Positions 1 to 8,480 of a stretch of 64,000 nucleotides of DNA are shown here, one piece after another. Made by a program: the position numbers and the translations under genes. Position 1 is the first letter of the stretch. Each line of letters opens with the position of its first letter. The stretch is from Planctomycetaceae bacterium (lineage in GTDB: Bacteria; Planctomycetota; Planctomycetia; Pirellulales; Pirellulaceae), in contig JAIYDN010000107.1 of the NCBI GenBank assembly GCA_027487485.1, forward strand, positions 92,550-156,549, given 5' to 3'. The notes below the pieces were generated by a model. That model had not been told where the DNA came from. It searched no databases and worked only from the letters and a program-made list of their open reading frames with translations.

Positions 1-522
1 GTCATCTCCGGTTCCAAGGAAAAGCTGGAAGATGTTCGAAAGCTTCGCGGTATTCTTGGTGGCATCAATTCTCCGCACAACATGTACTTGTTGGAGCGTG
101 GCTTGAAAACCTTTGCTTTGCGGATGCAACGGCACAACGAGAATGGTCAGCGAATAGCCGAGTTCTTGGAGAAACATCCACGCATTGAACGCGTCTACTA
201 TCCTGGGCTCAAGTCGCATGCTAGCCATGAAGTGGCCAAGCGAACCATGAAGGGTTTTGGTGGTTTGATCACCTTTTTGGTCCGCGATGCTGATTGGCGA
301 CAAACCGCAGCCGTTATCGATGCATGCCGTATCCCGCGGATCGCTCCAAGCCTGGGTGGGGTTGAATCGTTGATCGAACAGCCCTTGGTAATGAGCTACT
401 GGGACTATTCACCCGAAGATCGAATGCGGTTTGGAATCAATGACAATATGATTCGAATGTCGTGTGGCATCGAAGACGCAGACGATTTAATTGCCGATTT
501 GAAGCAAGCGTTAGAAGTATGA
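1..522 (+). CDS. Trans-sulfuration PLP enzyme, C-terminal part (cystathionine gamma-synthase/lyase family)
   Basis: The reading frame is open from base 1, so the gene begins before the window; only about 173 C-terminal residues are seen. It carries the C-terminal domain of the Cys/Met-metabolism PLP enzymes: SPHNMYLLERGLKT, the YYPGL segment, the SLGGVESLIEQP motif that lines the active site, and a typical end (IRMSCGIEDADDLIADL). The PLP lysine lies outside the window. It overlaps the next gene by 4 bp (ATGA), and that gene is a paralogue, so the two are probably translated together and act in cystathionine/homocysteine interconversion. Whether it is a synthase, lyase or O-acylhomoserine sulfhydrylase cannot be decided from this fragment. 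Confidence 0.9.
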   Translation, partial: VISGSKEKLEDVRKLRGILGGINSPHNMYLLERGLKTFALRMQRHNENGQRIAEFLEKHPRIERVYYPGLKSHASHEVAKRTMKGFGGLITFLVRDADWRQTAAVIDACRIPRIAPSLGGVESLIEQPLVMSYWDYSPEDRMRFGINDNMIRMSCGIEDADDLIADLKQALEV

Positions 523-1661
523 AATTTCGAACCAGAGCCATCCATGTGGGTAGCGAACCGGACCCAGCAACGGGCGCGGTCGTAACACCGATTCACTTGG
601 CGACCACTTTTATTCAGCCTGCCGCCGGAACTTGGGGGCAATTTGATTACTCCAGGAGCGGCACACCGACCCGTTCGGCGGTGGAGAAGACTCTTGCGAG
701 CTTAGAGGGTGCTGCGGGCTCGCTTGCTTTCTCGTCCGGCATGGCAGCGACGCACTGCGCATCGATGCTTTTAAAATCGGGCGAGCATGTGGTTGCAGGG
801 TGCGATATCTATGGTGGGACCTTTCGACTGCTTCACAAGATTTGCAATCGCGCTGGGGTCACAGTGACGTTGGCCCCTGCGGATGATGTATCGCAGATCT
901 CCGCAGCGATTCAAGACAACACCAAGATGGTTTGGATCGAAAGCATCGGGAATCCACTAATGACGATTCCTGATATTCCTGCGATTGCAAAAATTGCTCA
1001 TGAACGCGGTGCCTTGCTGGGAGTCGACAGCACGTTCGCCCCACCGTGCATGCTTCGTCCTTTGGAATTGGGGGCGGATATCGTTATGCATTCGGCCACT
1101 AAATACTTGGGCGGTCACAGCGATTGCTTGGCTGGGGTTTTGTCGTGCCGGGAAGCGTCGCTTCATAAAGAACTATACTTCGTTCAAAATGCAACCGGCG
1201 CTGTGCTGGGAAGTCTCGAATCGTTCCTTTTGCAACGCGGGCTCAAGACGCTTGAGCTTCGGATGCGCGAGCAGTCGAAAACCGCTTTGGAAATCGCCAA
1301 CTGGCTTCAGCAGCACCCGCGAGTCACTCGAGTCTTGTACCCTGGATTGCCAAGCCACACGAACCATCAACGAGCCAAGCAATTCATGGGGGACCAGTTC
1401 GGGGCAATGATTTCCTTCGAAATCGACGGAGATTTTCAGCGCACCAAGATGGTATGTCAGTCCACGAAATTGTTTGGACTAGCAGTAAGTCTCGGGGCAG
1501 TGGAGTCCTTGATCGAGCAGCCTGCGTCAATGTCGCATGCGAGCTACGATGCGCAGGCAAAGGCAAAGTTTGGTATAACTGACTCGTTGATTCGAATCTC
1601 GATCGGGCTTGAAGATCCCTCCGACTTGATAGCCGATCTCGATGCGGCTATTTCGATATAA
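519..1661 (+). CDS. Trans-sulfuration PLP enzyme (cystathionine gamma-synthase/gamma-lyase family)
   Basis: This 380-residue protein is full length for the family. It shows the phosphate-binding YSRSGTPT segment (about residues 44-51), an Asp for the pyridine nitrogen in GVDSTFAPP (D170), the Schiff-base lysine in SATKYLGGHSD (K195) and the C-terminal SLGAVESLIEQP motif. The start at 519 is chosen because the ATG overlaps the upstream TGA (ATGA); an in-frame upstream ATG at 462 would overlap the previous gene by 60 bp and add a non-family, Arg-rich extension. The partner upstream is a paralogue, so the pair may split synthase and lyase steps between cysteine and homocysteine. Assignment to one reaction is inference. 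Confidence 0.92.
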   Translation: MKFRTRAIHVGSEPDPATGAVVTPIHLATTFIQPAAGTWGQFDYSRSGTPTRSAVEKTLASLEGAAGSLAFSSGMAATHCASMLLKSGEHVVAGCDIYGGTFRLLHKICNRAGVTVTLAPADDVSQISAAIQDNTKMVWIESIGNPLMTIPDIPAIAKIAHERGALLGVDSTFAPPCMLRPLELGADIVMHSATKYLGGHSDCLAGVLSCREASLHKELYFVQNATGAVLGSLESFLLQRGLKTLELRMREQSKTALEIANWLQQHPRVTRVLYPGLPSHTNHQRAKQFMGDQFGAMISFEIDGDFQRTKMVCQSTKLFGLAVSLGAVESLIEQPASMSHASYDAQAKAKFGITDSLIRISIGLEDPSDLIADLDAAISI

Positions 1662-1671
1662 AGCACTACTC

Positions 1672-1854
1672 ATGCGATACTATGCATTCTTGAAGGATAC
1701 TTGGTGGCTTTGGCTGACGTATCTGATCATCAACTTCTTTTTGATCTTTTTTATCGGTCCCGTCTTTTGGGCGGTCGTTCCGATGATGATCGTGAACTTC
1801 GTCTATTTTGCCTTCGTGCGGTACGATGAAGATGGCAATTTTATCGGGGCTTGA
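1672..1854 (+). CDS. Small two-helix membrane protein, unknown
   Basis: A 60-residue protein starting MRYYAFLKDTWW, with two hydrophobic stretches (about residues 11-24 and 27-45) and a short acidic tail (RYDEDGNFIGA). The start at 1672 lies 10 bp after the upstream stop; an earlier in-frame ATG at 1642 lies inside the upstream gene. No function recognised. Its spacing suggests co-transcription with the trans-sulfuration pair. Confidence 0.7.
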   Translation: MRYYAFLKDTWWLWLTYLIINFFLIFFIGPVFWAVVPMMIVNFVYFAFVRYDEDGNFIGA

Positions 1855-1913
1855 GCACCGATAGGGCATGATTCAATCTCTCCTTGACTCTCACCATGGT
1901 TCGGTTTTTGCCT

Positions 1914-3674
1914 ATGTACCAATCCATTCGATCGCTTCGCCGATTCCCAGTAGGGATGGCTTTCTGCTTCTTGTTGTTGTGCCTAACCGCCGTTCGAGCT
2001 CAGGAGGAATCTTATCCTGAGCATCCGGATTCGATCAAAAAAGCAGGGATTCCCCAAGGCAAGGTCGAAGGGCCGTTCCCGTGGGAAAGCAAAATCTATC
2101 CCGGAACTCAGCGAAACTACTATCTGTATGTGCCATCGCAATACAGCCCCTCCAAGCCGGCTTGCGTTTTCGTGGTCTTGGATGGACTCGGCCGGGCGAA
2201 CGAATGGAAGCTGCCGGTGGTCATGGACAATCTTATTGCATCCGGTGAAATGCCAGTCACGATCGGGATATTCATCGAGCCTGGTGTTGTCCCCGCCGCG
2301 AATGAGAACGCTCAGCCGCGTTTCAATCGAAGTTTCGAGTTCGATGGTCTTGGGGATCGTCTGGCCAAGTTCTTGGAACTCGAGATGTTGCCTCATGTTT
2401 CCAAAAGCTATGCATTGAGTACCGATCCCAACGACCGAGCCATTGGCGGTGCAAGCTCGGGTGCGATCGGTGCCTTCAATGTTGCTTGGGAACGACCGGA
2501 TCTGTTTCGTCGTGTGCTTAGCACCATCGGTACGTATGTCGGATTGCGAGGTGGTGATGAGTTGTCAACTTTGGTTCGAAAAACGGAACCGAAGCCTTTG
2601 CGAATCTTTTTGCAAGACGGCGATCATGATTTGAACATCTACGCTGGCGATTGGTGGGTCGCTAACTTGCAGATGCTTTCGGCGCTGCAATACGCGGGCT
2701 ATGAAGTCGAACATGTTTGGGGCAAGGGAGGCCATAACGGAAAGCAAGGGGCAGCTATTATGCCGGACGCTTTGCGTTGGCTGTGGAAGGGGCACCCTAA
2801 TCCCATCCGACCAAGCATGCCGGCTCAGGCCAGGATCAACATTCTGTTGCCTGATCAACCTTGGGAGCTTGTGAGTCAAGGCCATCAATTTTCTGACGGG
2901 CCAGCTGTTGGACCGGAAGGGGAAGTCTACTTTGTCGATGTTCCTAGCAATCAAATTTTTGTCGCAAGGGATCAAAACGGAAAGCCGGACGTTCAGATTT
3001 TCGCCAAAGACGCCGGAGGCACGAGTGGATTGATGTTTGGCCCCGACAAAAAACTGTATGCGTGTGAATACAACCGCAAACGAATAGTTCGTTATTCGAT
3101 GGACGGAACTCTGGAGGTACTCGCCGAAAACTCGCCATGCAACGATTTGGTGGTTTACCAAGGGGGACTGTTTTATACCGACCCAAGCACCAAGAGAATT
3201 TTCCATGTGGGGTTCGATGGCGCCAAAAAAGAAGTGGATTCAGGTATTTCGTTGGGGAATGGGCTCATTGTCTCTCCCGACCAGACGCTGCTGCACGTCG
3301 CGGATTCGGACGGTCGGTTCACGTATTCGTTCCAGATCCAATCGGACGGATCGTTGCGGTATAAGCAGGAATATGGGTACCTGCACACCCCGGACGCGAC
3401 CACTCGAAGCGCCGCGGACGGAATGACCATGGACATGAATGGGCACCTGTACGTTGCAACTTCGCTGGGCATTCAGATTCTGGACCAACCAGGCCGCGTC
3501 AACCAAATTTTGGCCAAGCCGCAAAACGCATTTCTGAGCAATATTGCTTTCGGCGGCCCCGAACGCGATCTTTTGTACGCGACCTGCGGGGACAAAGTCT
3601 TTCGTAGAAAAGTGAATGCCAAGGGAAGCGTATCGTGGGAGAAACCCACCAAGCCCCCGAAGCCCGGCCTTTAA
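1914..3674 (+). CDS. Secreted esterase (enterochelin-esterase-like) fused to SMP-30/gluconolactonase domain
   Basis: About 586 residues. A signal peptide (RSLRRF, hydrophobic core FCFLLLCLTA, cleavage near VRAQ) points to export. Residues about 45-300 are an alpha/beta-hydrolase of the esterase D/enterochelin-esterase type, with the nucleophile elbow GASSG (Ser about 181) and a late His in GKGGHNGKQG. Residues about 315-570 form an SMP-30/gluconolactonase/LRE-like beta-propeller (FSDGPAVGPEGEVYFVD, GLMFGPDKKLYACEYN, NDLVV, DGMTMDMNGHLYVAT). Such fusions are common in planctomycetes and probably process sugar esters or lactones outside the cytoplasm; the substrate is not known. Starts at 1884 (TTG) and 1896 (ATG) are also in frame; 1914 gives the most compact signal peptide. 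Confidence 0.85.
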   Translation: MYQSIRSLRRFPVGMAFCFLLLCLTAVRAQEESYPEHPDSIKKAGIPQGKVEGPFPWESKIYPGTQRNYYLYVPSQYSPSKPACVFVVLDGLGRANEWKLPVVMDNLIASGEMPVTIGIFIEPGVVPAANENAQPRFNRSFEFDGLGDRLAKFLELEMLPHVSKSYALSTDPNDRAIGGASSGAIGAFNVAWERPDLFRRVLSTIGTYVGLRGGDELSTLVRKTEPKPLRIFLQDGDHDLNIYAGDWWVANLQMLSALQYAGYEVEHVWGKGGHNGKQGAAIMPDALRWLWKGHPNPIRPSMPAQARINILLPDQPWELVSQGHQFSDGPAVGPEGEVYFVDVPSNQIFVARDQNGKPDVQIFAKDAGGTSGLMFGPDKKLYACEYNRKRIVRYSMDGTLEVLAENSPCNDLVVYQGGLFYTDPSTKRIFHVGFDGAKKEVDSGISLGNGLIVSPDQTLLHVADSDGRFTYSFQIQSDGSLRYKQEYGYLHTPDATTRSAADGMTMDMNGHLYVATSLGIQILDQPGRVNQILAKPQNAFLSNIAFGGPERDLLYATCGDKVFRRKVNAKGSVSWEKPTKPPKPGL

Positions 3675-3696
3675 TTCGCCAAGGTGTAACCGATTT

Positions 3697-3723
3697 CAAA
3701 CGGGTTCCGACAGGATCCGTTTG
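3697..3723 (+). terminator. Weak hairpin downstream of the esterase gene
   Basis: CAAACGG (3697-3703) pairs with CCGTTTG (3717-3723) about 20 bp after the esterase stop. There is no clean T-run directly after it, so it may be a terminator or only an mRNA 3-prime stem. Confidence 0.3.
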
Positions 3724-3953
3724 AGTTCAGTCGGATTTCCCCGTTTGTGATTTTTTCTGGGAAACAGGATCGAGGCTAGTCCCCGTGGGGCAGGGGGAAT
3801 AAGCCTGATGAAACGTTTTTGCTAGCCAAAAGGAGGGGTTTTGTGCAGTTTGCGGCCAAAATCCCTAGACAAATCTATGCAGGCTTGGCATCATATGCGT
3901 CCTTAATTTTTCGGGGATGATTAGCCAGTTGATCGATTTCAGGAGTTTGTGAA

Positions 3954-4229
3954 GTGCCAAATATCAAGAGTGCCAAAAAGCGCCATCGCCAGTCCCTCGA
4001 GCGCCGAGCACGCAATCGTTCTGCCAAGTCGCATCTCAAGACAGCCATGAAAAAGCTGCGGGAAGCCGTCGAATCCAAGAAATTTGACGAAGCCAAGGTT
4101 CAGTACAATGACCTGTGCAAGCTGTTGGATCAAACTGCGTCCAAGAAGATTATTCACGTCAACAAGGCTTCGCGAGCGAAGAGCCGATTGAGCCATTACA
4201 TCAAAAAAGCAGCAACGGCTGTCGCCTAG
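3954..4229 (+). CDS. rpsT: 30S ribosomal protein S20
   Basis: A 91-residue, Lys/Arg-rich, helical protein that starts MPNIKSAKKRHRQS and contains RNRSAKSHLKTAMKKL and IHVNKASRAKSRLS, the hallmarks of bS20, which binds 16S rRNA at the bottom of the small subunit. The start codon is GTG with a good ribosome binding site (AGGAG at 3941-3945, 8 nt spacing). It stands alone with about 280 bp of non-coding sequence upstream, as rpsT usually does, so it has its own promoter, though I could not pin one down. Confidence 0.97.
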   Translation: MPNIKSAKKRHRQSLERRARNRSAKSHLKTAMKKLREAVESKKFDEAKVQYNDLCKLLDQTASKKIIHVNKASRAKSRLSHYIKKAATAVA

Positions 4230-4292
4230 TTCAGGCGAATTTGCCGGACGTCGGCCTTCCTGGAAGGCAATTCGATTTCAAGGGCAACAGGC

Positions 4293-4781
4293 TTGATCCG
4301 CTGGCTAGGTTCTTTTCGTTGGGCTAATTGTGGGCTAGGTTCGATTGTAGACCTGGCTCATTCCCATGCACGAATCCGCAATTGCCGATACGGTGAAATC
4401 GAACTGATCGATGGGGCCGTTCATCGCATCTACCCGCGTTGGTGGCCTCGAGTGGGTTCGGAATGGGAATCCATGGTGGATTCCTACCTTCCTCGACTTC
4501 CCGCTGATCATTGCCGCGTTTATTACGCGTTCCCGATGCGTTCCCCTGGCTTCATGTCGGTGTTGTACGCACACAGTGGTCCGAACACGAGCTACCGAAC
4601 ATTGTACCGTGGTGTCACCGCCGTCGATGAGATAGCACGGATTCGGAATGCGGATGCGATTGTCTGCCAAGCGACCAACACTCGATTAACCGAACGATTG
4701 ATGCGACGTTTGGGTTACGTTCGCCACGCTTTCTCGTTGGGCGATAACCACTACATCAAACGATTGAAATACCAATCGTAG
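4293..4781 (+). CDS. Hypothetical protein (possible GNAT-like C-terminus)
   Basis: A 162-residue reading frame from a TTG start 63 bp after rpsT. The body (RYGEIELIDGAVHRIYP, VYYAFPMRSPGFMSVLY) looks like a real folded protein and the end (NTRLTERLMRRLGYVRHAFSLGDNHYIKRL) resembles the last strand-helix-strand of acetyltransferases, where a residue segment in the form LxxxLGFxxH is usual. I do not recognise the family. The true start could be further in, because the first 20 residues look unconstrained. Confidence 0.6.
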   Translation: MIRWLGSFRWANCGLGSIVDLAHSHARIRNCRYGEIELIDGAVHRIYPRWWPRVGSEWESMVDSYLPRLPADHCRVYYAFPMRSPGFMSVLYAHSGPNTSYRTLYRGVTAVDEIARIRNADAIVCQATNTRLTERLMRRLGYVRHAFSLGDNHYIKRLKYQS

Positions 4782-4827
4782 TTGTGGCATGCATGGCACT
4801 GTCGCCTAGTCTATAACGTTGCTTCCC

Positions 4828-5045
4828 GTAGTGGATCTGGCTACAGATTCCGTACAACCAAAGGCATGGCCTCGTAGCCTCGTCCACTACAATGCATGCA
4901 TGGCCTCGTAGCCTCGTCCACTACAATGCGTGCATGGCCTCGTAGCCTCGTCCACTACAATGCATGCATGGCCTCGTCGCCACGTCCACTACAAGTTGGT
5001 AGTGGATCTGGCCACAGATCCTGTAGTGGATCTGGCTACAGATCC
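4828..5045. repeat. Intergenic hairpin repeats (GTAGTGGATCTGGCCACAG... family)
   Basis: Three copies of a 23-bp unit at 4828-4850, 4999-5021 and 5023-5045. The core GGATCTG-GCCA-CAGATCC can form a perfect 7-bp stem with a 4-nt loop. The last copy runs into the end of the glycosyltransferase gene and supplies its last two codons and stop. The same family recurs inverted at 59430-59451 and as a tandem array at the right edge (63910-64000). Confidence 0.85.
4864..4998. repeat. Four-copy 34-bp tandem repeat
   Basis: Units begin at 4864, 4898, 4932 and 4966 with an exact 34-bp period; each starts GCATGGCCTCGTAGCC and ends near CCACTACAATGCAT. The fourth copy has diverged (CGTCGCCACG). There are no unique spacers, so this is not a CRISPR. 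It is embedded between hairpin units of the GTAGTGGATCTG family and shares with them the CCACTAC/GTAGTGG motif. Confidence 0.9.
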
Positions 5046-6202
5046 CGCTCGGCTAAGAGATTTGCGTAGATTCTTCGAATCACGTCCGTCATATGTTCGT
5101 GACGGAATTGTTCGGTAAAGAGCTCGGAGCCACGTTTACCTAACTTGCTTCGCAGATCGGAATCCGACGCAAGTTTCAAGATGGCGTTTGTCAGTCCGTT
5201 GACTTCCATGGGTGGCAGAAGAAAGCCCGTTTCGTCTTGGAGAATCACCTCGCGCGCACCATCGATATCGTAGCTGATAGCAGGTTTGCCAGCGATCAGG
5301 GCCTGTGGCAGCGCTCTGGCCAGCCCTTCGCGAAGCGACGTGTGGATCAGAACGTCCATGGCTCCGATGTAGCGAGGGACATGATCGGGTGGCACCAATC
5401 CGACGAATACAAAGCGGTCAGACAAACCGTTGGACGCGATTTGTTGTTCAAACGACTCGCGAAGAATTCCATCCCCGACGAACAAGAATTTGACATGAGG
5501 ATTACTTTGGCATGCTTGTTTGGCTGCTTGGATCACATAGGTGTGGCCCTTTAGATGAAACAAGCGTGCGATCTTACCAAACACGACATCCGAATCCTTG
5601 AACCCAAGTTCGGAGCGAATGCGATCGCGATGCTCGTTGGCATGCACAAACGGTTCGACGTTCATTCCGCTATAAACCGTTGTGAATTTGGAACGTTTGG
5701 CGACACCTGCCGAGACCATTAAGTCGGTCATCGCATTGGCAACGCTGATCATATGATGGCATCGCTTGCCTGCCCAACGTTCACATTGGATAAAGAACCA
5801 TCTGCTGACTCGGTTTTGGTACGGATGGAAAGGAGCACCATGCACCGAATGAATTACACAGGGAACTCGGGAAGCCCAAGCAGCATCGCGTCCAATCAGC
5901 CCGGCCTTGGCGCTGTGCGTGTGCACCACATCGGGTTTCCATGTGTCGATAATCTGCAGCAGTTGCTCTCTCGCTTGCCAGTCCTTGAGCGGGTGAATCG
6001 CACGAATCAGGGACTTTGCTGTGTGGATCTCTAGTCCATAGATGTCCGATTGAGCCAGAAGCTTTCCTTCTGGCCCTGTCGTTGGTCCGGTGACTAAAAT
6101 GACTTCATCTGCATGGTGCCGGACCAGGTCCATGCAATTGTAGAGCGTATTCTCTTGGGCCCCACCAACGATCATTCTTGTGATGATGTGCATGACTCTC
6201 AT
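5036..6202 (-). CDS. Glycosyltransferase family 4 (GT-B fold)
   Basis: 388 residues. The N-terminal Rossmann domain begins MRVMHIITRMIVGGAQENT, the nucleotide-sugar glycosyltransferase Gly-rich loop; VVHTHSAKAGLIGRDAA is typical of the acceptor side. The C-terminal donor-binding domain has KGHTYVIQAA, FLFVGDG and the SLREGLARALPQALIAGKP motif, where the E-x7-E pattern is only partly kept. It likely adds a sugar in cell-surface polysaccharide or glycolipid assembly. Its ATG overlaps the stop of the upstream EamA gene by 4 bp, so the two are co-translated. The last codons and the TAG stop lie inside an intergenic repeat unit, so the C-terminus may have been replaced by repeat insertion. Confidence 0.93.
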   Translation of the reverse strand: MRVMHIITRMIVGGAQENTLYNCMDLVRHHADEVILVTGPTTGPEGKLLAQSDIYGLEIHTAKSLIRAIHPLKDWQAREQLLQIIDTWKPDVVHTHSAKAGLIGRDAAWASRVPCVIHSVHGAPFHPYQNRVSRWFFIQCERWAGKRCHHMISVANAMTDLMVSAGVAKRSKFTTVYSGMNVEPFVHANEHRDRIRSELGFKDSDVVFGKIARLFHLKGHTYVIQAAKQACQSNPHVKFLFVGDGILRESFEQQIASNGLSDRFVFVGLVPPDHVPRYIGAMDVLIHTSLREGLARALPQALIAGKPAISYDIDGAREVILQDETGFLLPPMEVNGLTNAILKLASDSDLRSKLGKRGSELFTEQFRHEHMTDVIRRIYANLLAERDL

Positions 6203-7170
6203 GCTTTGGACGCCTCCGCCTGAAGTTCTTCATCCCGAATCACATTGCGAATGGTCAAGCCGATCAAGATCAAGCCGGCACCGACCCAGGTCCACCACTG
6301 AGGGACTTGGTATTCCGGATCGCCAGTTCGCATGCAATGCACCCAAACGGGAAGCAGGATTGGTTCAAGGAGTGTGATGACTGAAGCCACGTGGCTAGGT
6401 GTGGTCTTAAGACCACGTGCAAAAAGATAATAGGGAAGTCCCATTTGAAGGATTCCCAAGCATGCCAAGATGACCCACATCCAGCCCGTTGGAAGCGAGA
6501 CGCCGCTCAGCCAAACCATGGGGGTCATCACCAGCAGGATCACGATATGGTTCAGTGCTGCCAGCCATGACGATTCGTGATCACGAAGTACACGCATGCA
6601 CATAATCACGCCGGCGTAACAGACCCCCGACATCACGGCCAACAACGGAGCCCACCATTGGTAGTGCTTCGAAGGGACACTATAGAGAGCGTCCATGACC
6701 AAGATGAAACACACGCCTAAAATGCACGTGCCAAGCATGAACCAATCCCGTCCTCGAGGGATCTCACGAAACAGAAAGATGGATGCGAGAGTTACCCAAG
6801 CGGGAGCCAAATACTGGAGCCAAATGGTGTTTGCCGGCGAGCCGCTTACCAGTGCCGTCAGGAAGGTCCAAGTCATTCCGGAAAAGCACAGAGTCATTGG
6901 GATCATGACCCAATGAAAGCTTGGCTTGCGCACTAGGGGCAGCAAAAACAGAGTGGAGAATAAGGCACGCCAAACGGCGATGGCGGTTCCGCGGTGTTCG
7001 ATTGGCCAAACGTCCAGCAGTTTGGTTTGAGTGAAAAAACCGCTGCTGCTCCACAGAACTGCCGCCACGATGATCAACCAGATCCCGGTGCCTGTGGTCG
7101 GGCGAACAGAAACATCGGGTTCCGATCGTTTGGAATCTGAATTCAACTGAGTTTCGTCGTTCGATCCCAC
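6199..7170 (-). CDS. DMT-superfamily (EamA) membrane transporter
   Basis: 323 residues with about ten hydrophobic helices and the two-fold EamA layout: first half from LIIVAAVLWSSSGFFTQ to GVCFILVMDAL, second half from WWAPLLAVMSGVCYAGV to GAGLILIGLTIRNV. LLEPILLPVW near the end is the usual conserved Glu-Pro helix. These proteins move small metabolites or amino acids across the cytoplasmic membrane; the substrate cannot be read. It follows the secreted Pro-rich gene by 9 bp and overlaps the glycosyltransferase by 4 bp (ATGA), so it sits in a three-gene transcription unit. Confidence 0.9.
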   Translation of the reverse strand: MGSNDETQLNSDSKRSEPDVSVRPTTGTGIWLIIVAAVLWSSSGFFTQTKLLDVWPIEHRGTAIAVWRALFSTLFLLPLVRKPSFHWVMIPMTLCFSGMTWTFLTALVSGSPANTIWLQYLAPAWVTLASIFLFREIPRGRDWFMLGTCILGVCFILVMDALYSVPSKHYQWWAPLLAVMSGVCYAGVIMCMRVLRDHESSWLAALNHIVILLVMTPMVWLSGVSLPTGWMWVILACLGILQMGLPYYLFARGLKTTPSHVASVITLLEPILLPVWVHCMRTGDPEYQVPQWWTWVGAGLILIGLTIRNVIRDEELQAEASKA

Positions 7171-7179
7171 GCTTCAAAA

Positions 7180-7884
7180 CTAACGATTTCGGTAATTGGA
7201 TTGGTGCAAAAGAGATTGGTTTCCTGGCGGAACGCGTCGGCTGTGCACGGACGGTGCGGCTGGCAGCAAATCATCACTCGAATTGGGCGGCTGTGGAAGC
7301 TCAAAATAGTTTTTGTCGCTGGGTGATTCTGGCTTACGAAGGGGTGGGGCGGGAGGAACGGTTTCGTAGAAGTTGGGTGGTGGGCTAGATGGAACTGGGG
7401 CCATTTGCTGCGTTGGCTGGTACGGGGCCATTTCGGCCGGTTGCATGGCTTGTGGACTCATTCCTGGACCGGCACTGCCAGGGTAGTAGGGGGCCGGGCT
7501 GGGTTGGACAGAGCTTTGCGTGCCTGCGTATGCCGACTGGCTATAGGGGTGAATTGACTGGCTGTAGGTATGGGGTTGCAATTGTGGGGAGTAGCTAACG
7601 GCGGTCGCCCTGGGGCCACGGAACAGAGGGGAGGAGGGTGGTGAGGTCGGTTCACCGTAGAAGCTAGAGAACGATAGTTTGGGCGGGCATCGCCCTTCCT
7701 TGCAGGCATGGTAGCCATCGCTGTATCCAAAGCCTTGCCAACGTCCAAAATAATTGATGGGCGAAAATCGATTTTGGGAGGGAAGTTGCGCTTCAGCAGG
7801 TGAGCAAAAGAATCCCGAAAAAACGAATGCCATTGGGACCAACGCGGGTCCGAACATGTGTCTCAGATTCATGATCTTAATCAT
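7180..7884 (-). CDS. Secreted Pro/Ser/Gln-rich protein, unknown
   Basis: 234 residues with a signal peptide (hydrophobic PALVPMAFVFSGFF, cleavage near SPAEAQ). A short Cys-containing segment (GYSDGYHACKEGRCPP) is followed by a long low-complexity region of Pro, Ser, Gln and Tyr. Internal starts at MNLRH (7872) or later are possible. No function recognised; proteins of this type are frequent in planctomycetes and may be surface or periplasmic. It is the first gene of the set with the EamA transporter and the glycosyltransferase. Confidence 0.65.
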   Translation of the reverse strand: MIKIMNLRHMFGPALVPMAFVFSGFFCSPAEAQLPSQNRFSPINYFGRWQGFGYSDGYHACKEGRCPPKLSFSSFYGEPTSPPSSPLFRGPRATAVSYSPQLQPHTYSQSIHPYSQSAYAGTQSSVQPSPAPYYPGSAGPGMSPQAMQPAEMAPYQPTQQMAPVPSSPPPNFYETVPPAPPLRKPESPSDKNYFELPQPPNSSDDLLPAAPSVHSRRVPPGNQSLLHQSNYRNR

Positions 7885-8124
7885 CCTTGATAGACCAATT
7901 TCAAATTCTCGGTGGGCACAAGAAATCCATTTCCCGTGCTATCATTCTGCTAACGAATTTTCTTTTGAGTCCTCGAACTTATCGACCAAAAGAAGCAATG
8001 AGTTGACCTGTAGCGGTCGTTCTCAATCTTCCAGGCTGTCGATGTTCCGCGTGTTCCGACTAGGTAATCTGTAACCCTTGTCTCACAGCCGCGGGCGCTT
8101 GCCCCGTTACCGATTCCGTGTATT

Positions 8125-8144
8125 TACTGAACCGCGGGCCCTAG
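8125..8144. repeat. TACTGAACCGCGGGC dispersed repeat, copy 1
   Basis: TACTGAACCGCGGGCCCTAG here matches the reverse complement of 58152-58171 in 19 of 20 positions. GC-rich CCGCGG-type elements of this sort are common between planctomycete genes. Confidence 0.65.
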
Positions 8145-8173
8145 TTTTAATGTTTCGTGGTTTGGCATTCCAT

Positions 8174-8235
8174 CATACTCGTACTCAATGAAATGGTACT
8201 CGTACTCGTACTCGAACCACGGTAGTCGATTACGG
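8174..8235 (-). repeat. GTACTCG/CCATTTCATTGAGTA repeat, partial inverted copy
   Basis: Read on the minus strand this has a TTCGAGTACGAGTA stretch followed by CCATTTCATTGAGTACGAG, as in the two roughly 197-bp copies at 59255-59451 and 63736-63933, but only the left part of the longer element is present. Confidence 0.75.
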
Positions 8236-8302
8236 GAATCCACGTTTCCCAGGAGGTGGGTAATGGGATTCCAATTCTCGCAGCATCAAAGGGAGCGAGA
8301 AG

Positions 8303-8350
8303 ACCAGTCCAGAAACCACGCAAGCGCAACGCGAAGGCGTGCCTTGTGCC
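8303..8350. repeat. Dispersed repeat (CCAG.CCAGAA...GCAACGCGAAGG), copy 1
   Basis: A roughly 48-bp stretch matching 9732-9778: CCAGTCCAGAAACCACGCAA then GCAACGCGAAGG and GCCTTG. It lies about 55 bp before the palindromic element. Confidence 0.6.
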
Positions 8351-8404
8351 ACTCCTTCGCAACAGGTTTGGCGCGCTAACGAGCACTACCATACCGAGAA
8401 GAGC

Positions 8405-8480
8405 CTGTCTAAAAATGTGGGTCGAAAAATTTTCGAGCCTTGTTTCCGCGATCCATTTTTCGACCCTCATTTTTCGACAG
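8405..8480. repeat. 76-bp palindromic element, copy 1
   Basis: Left arm 8405-8430 and right arm 8455-8480 are inverted repeats of 26 bp with 2 mismatches; arm ends are CTGTC/GACAG, and the inner part contains the smaller palindrome TCGAAAAATTTTCGA. The second copy at 11266-11341 has exactly the same length and orientation. About 18 bp after the right arm (CAGCCATTGCTCTTTGTTC) are also shared. No transposase is present, so it resembles a MITE or REP-like element. Confidence 0.88.

Noticed and set aside
4254..4268. GCCTTCCTGGAAGGC palindrome after rpsT as terminator
   Set aside because: A 1-nt loop cannot form a normal hairpin and there is no T-run.
4864..4998. Possible CRISPR-like array
   Set aside because: The units are contiguous without unique spacers and no cas genes are nearby; it is a plain tandem repeat.
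8147..8470. 107-residue minus-strand frame across the repeats
   Set aside because: Composed of repeat DNA including low-complexity Ser/Thr runs; peptide similarity with the frame at 9725-10021 comes from the shared repeat, not from a gene.
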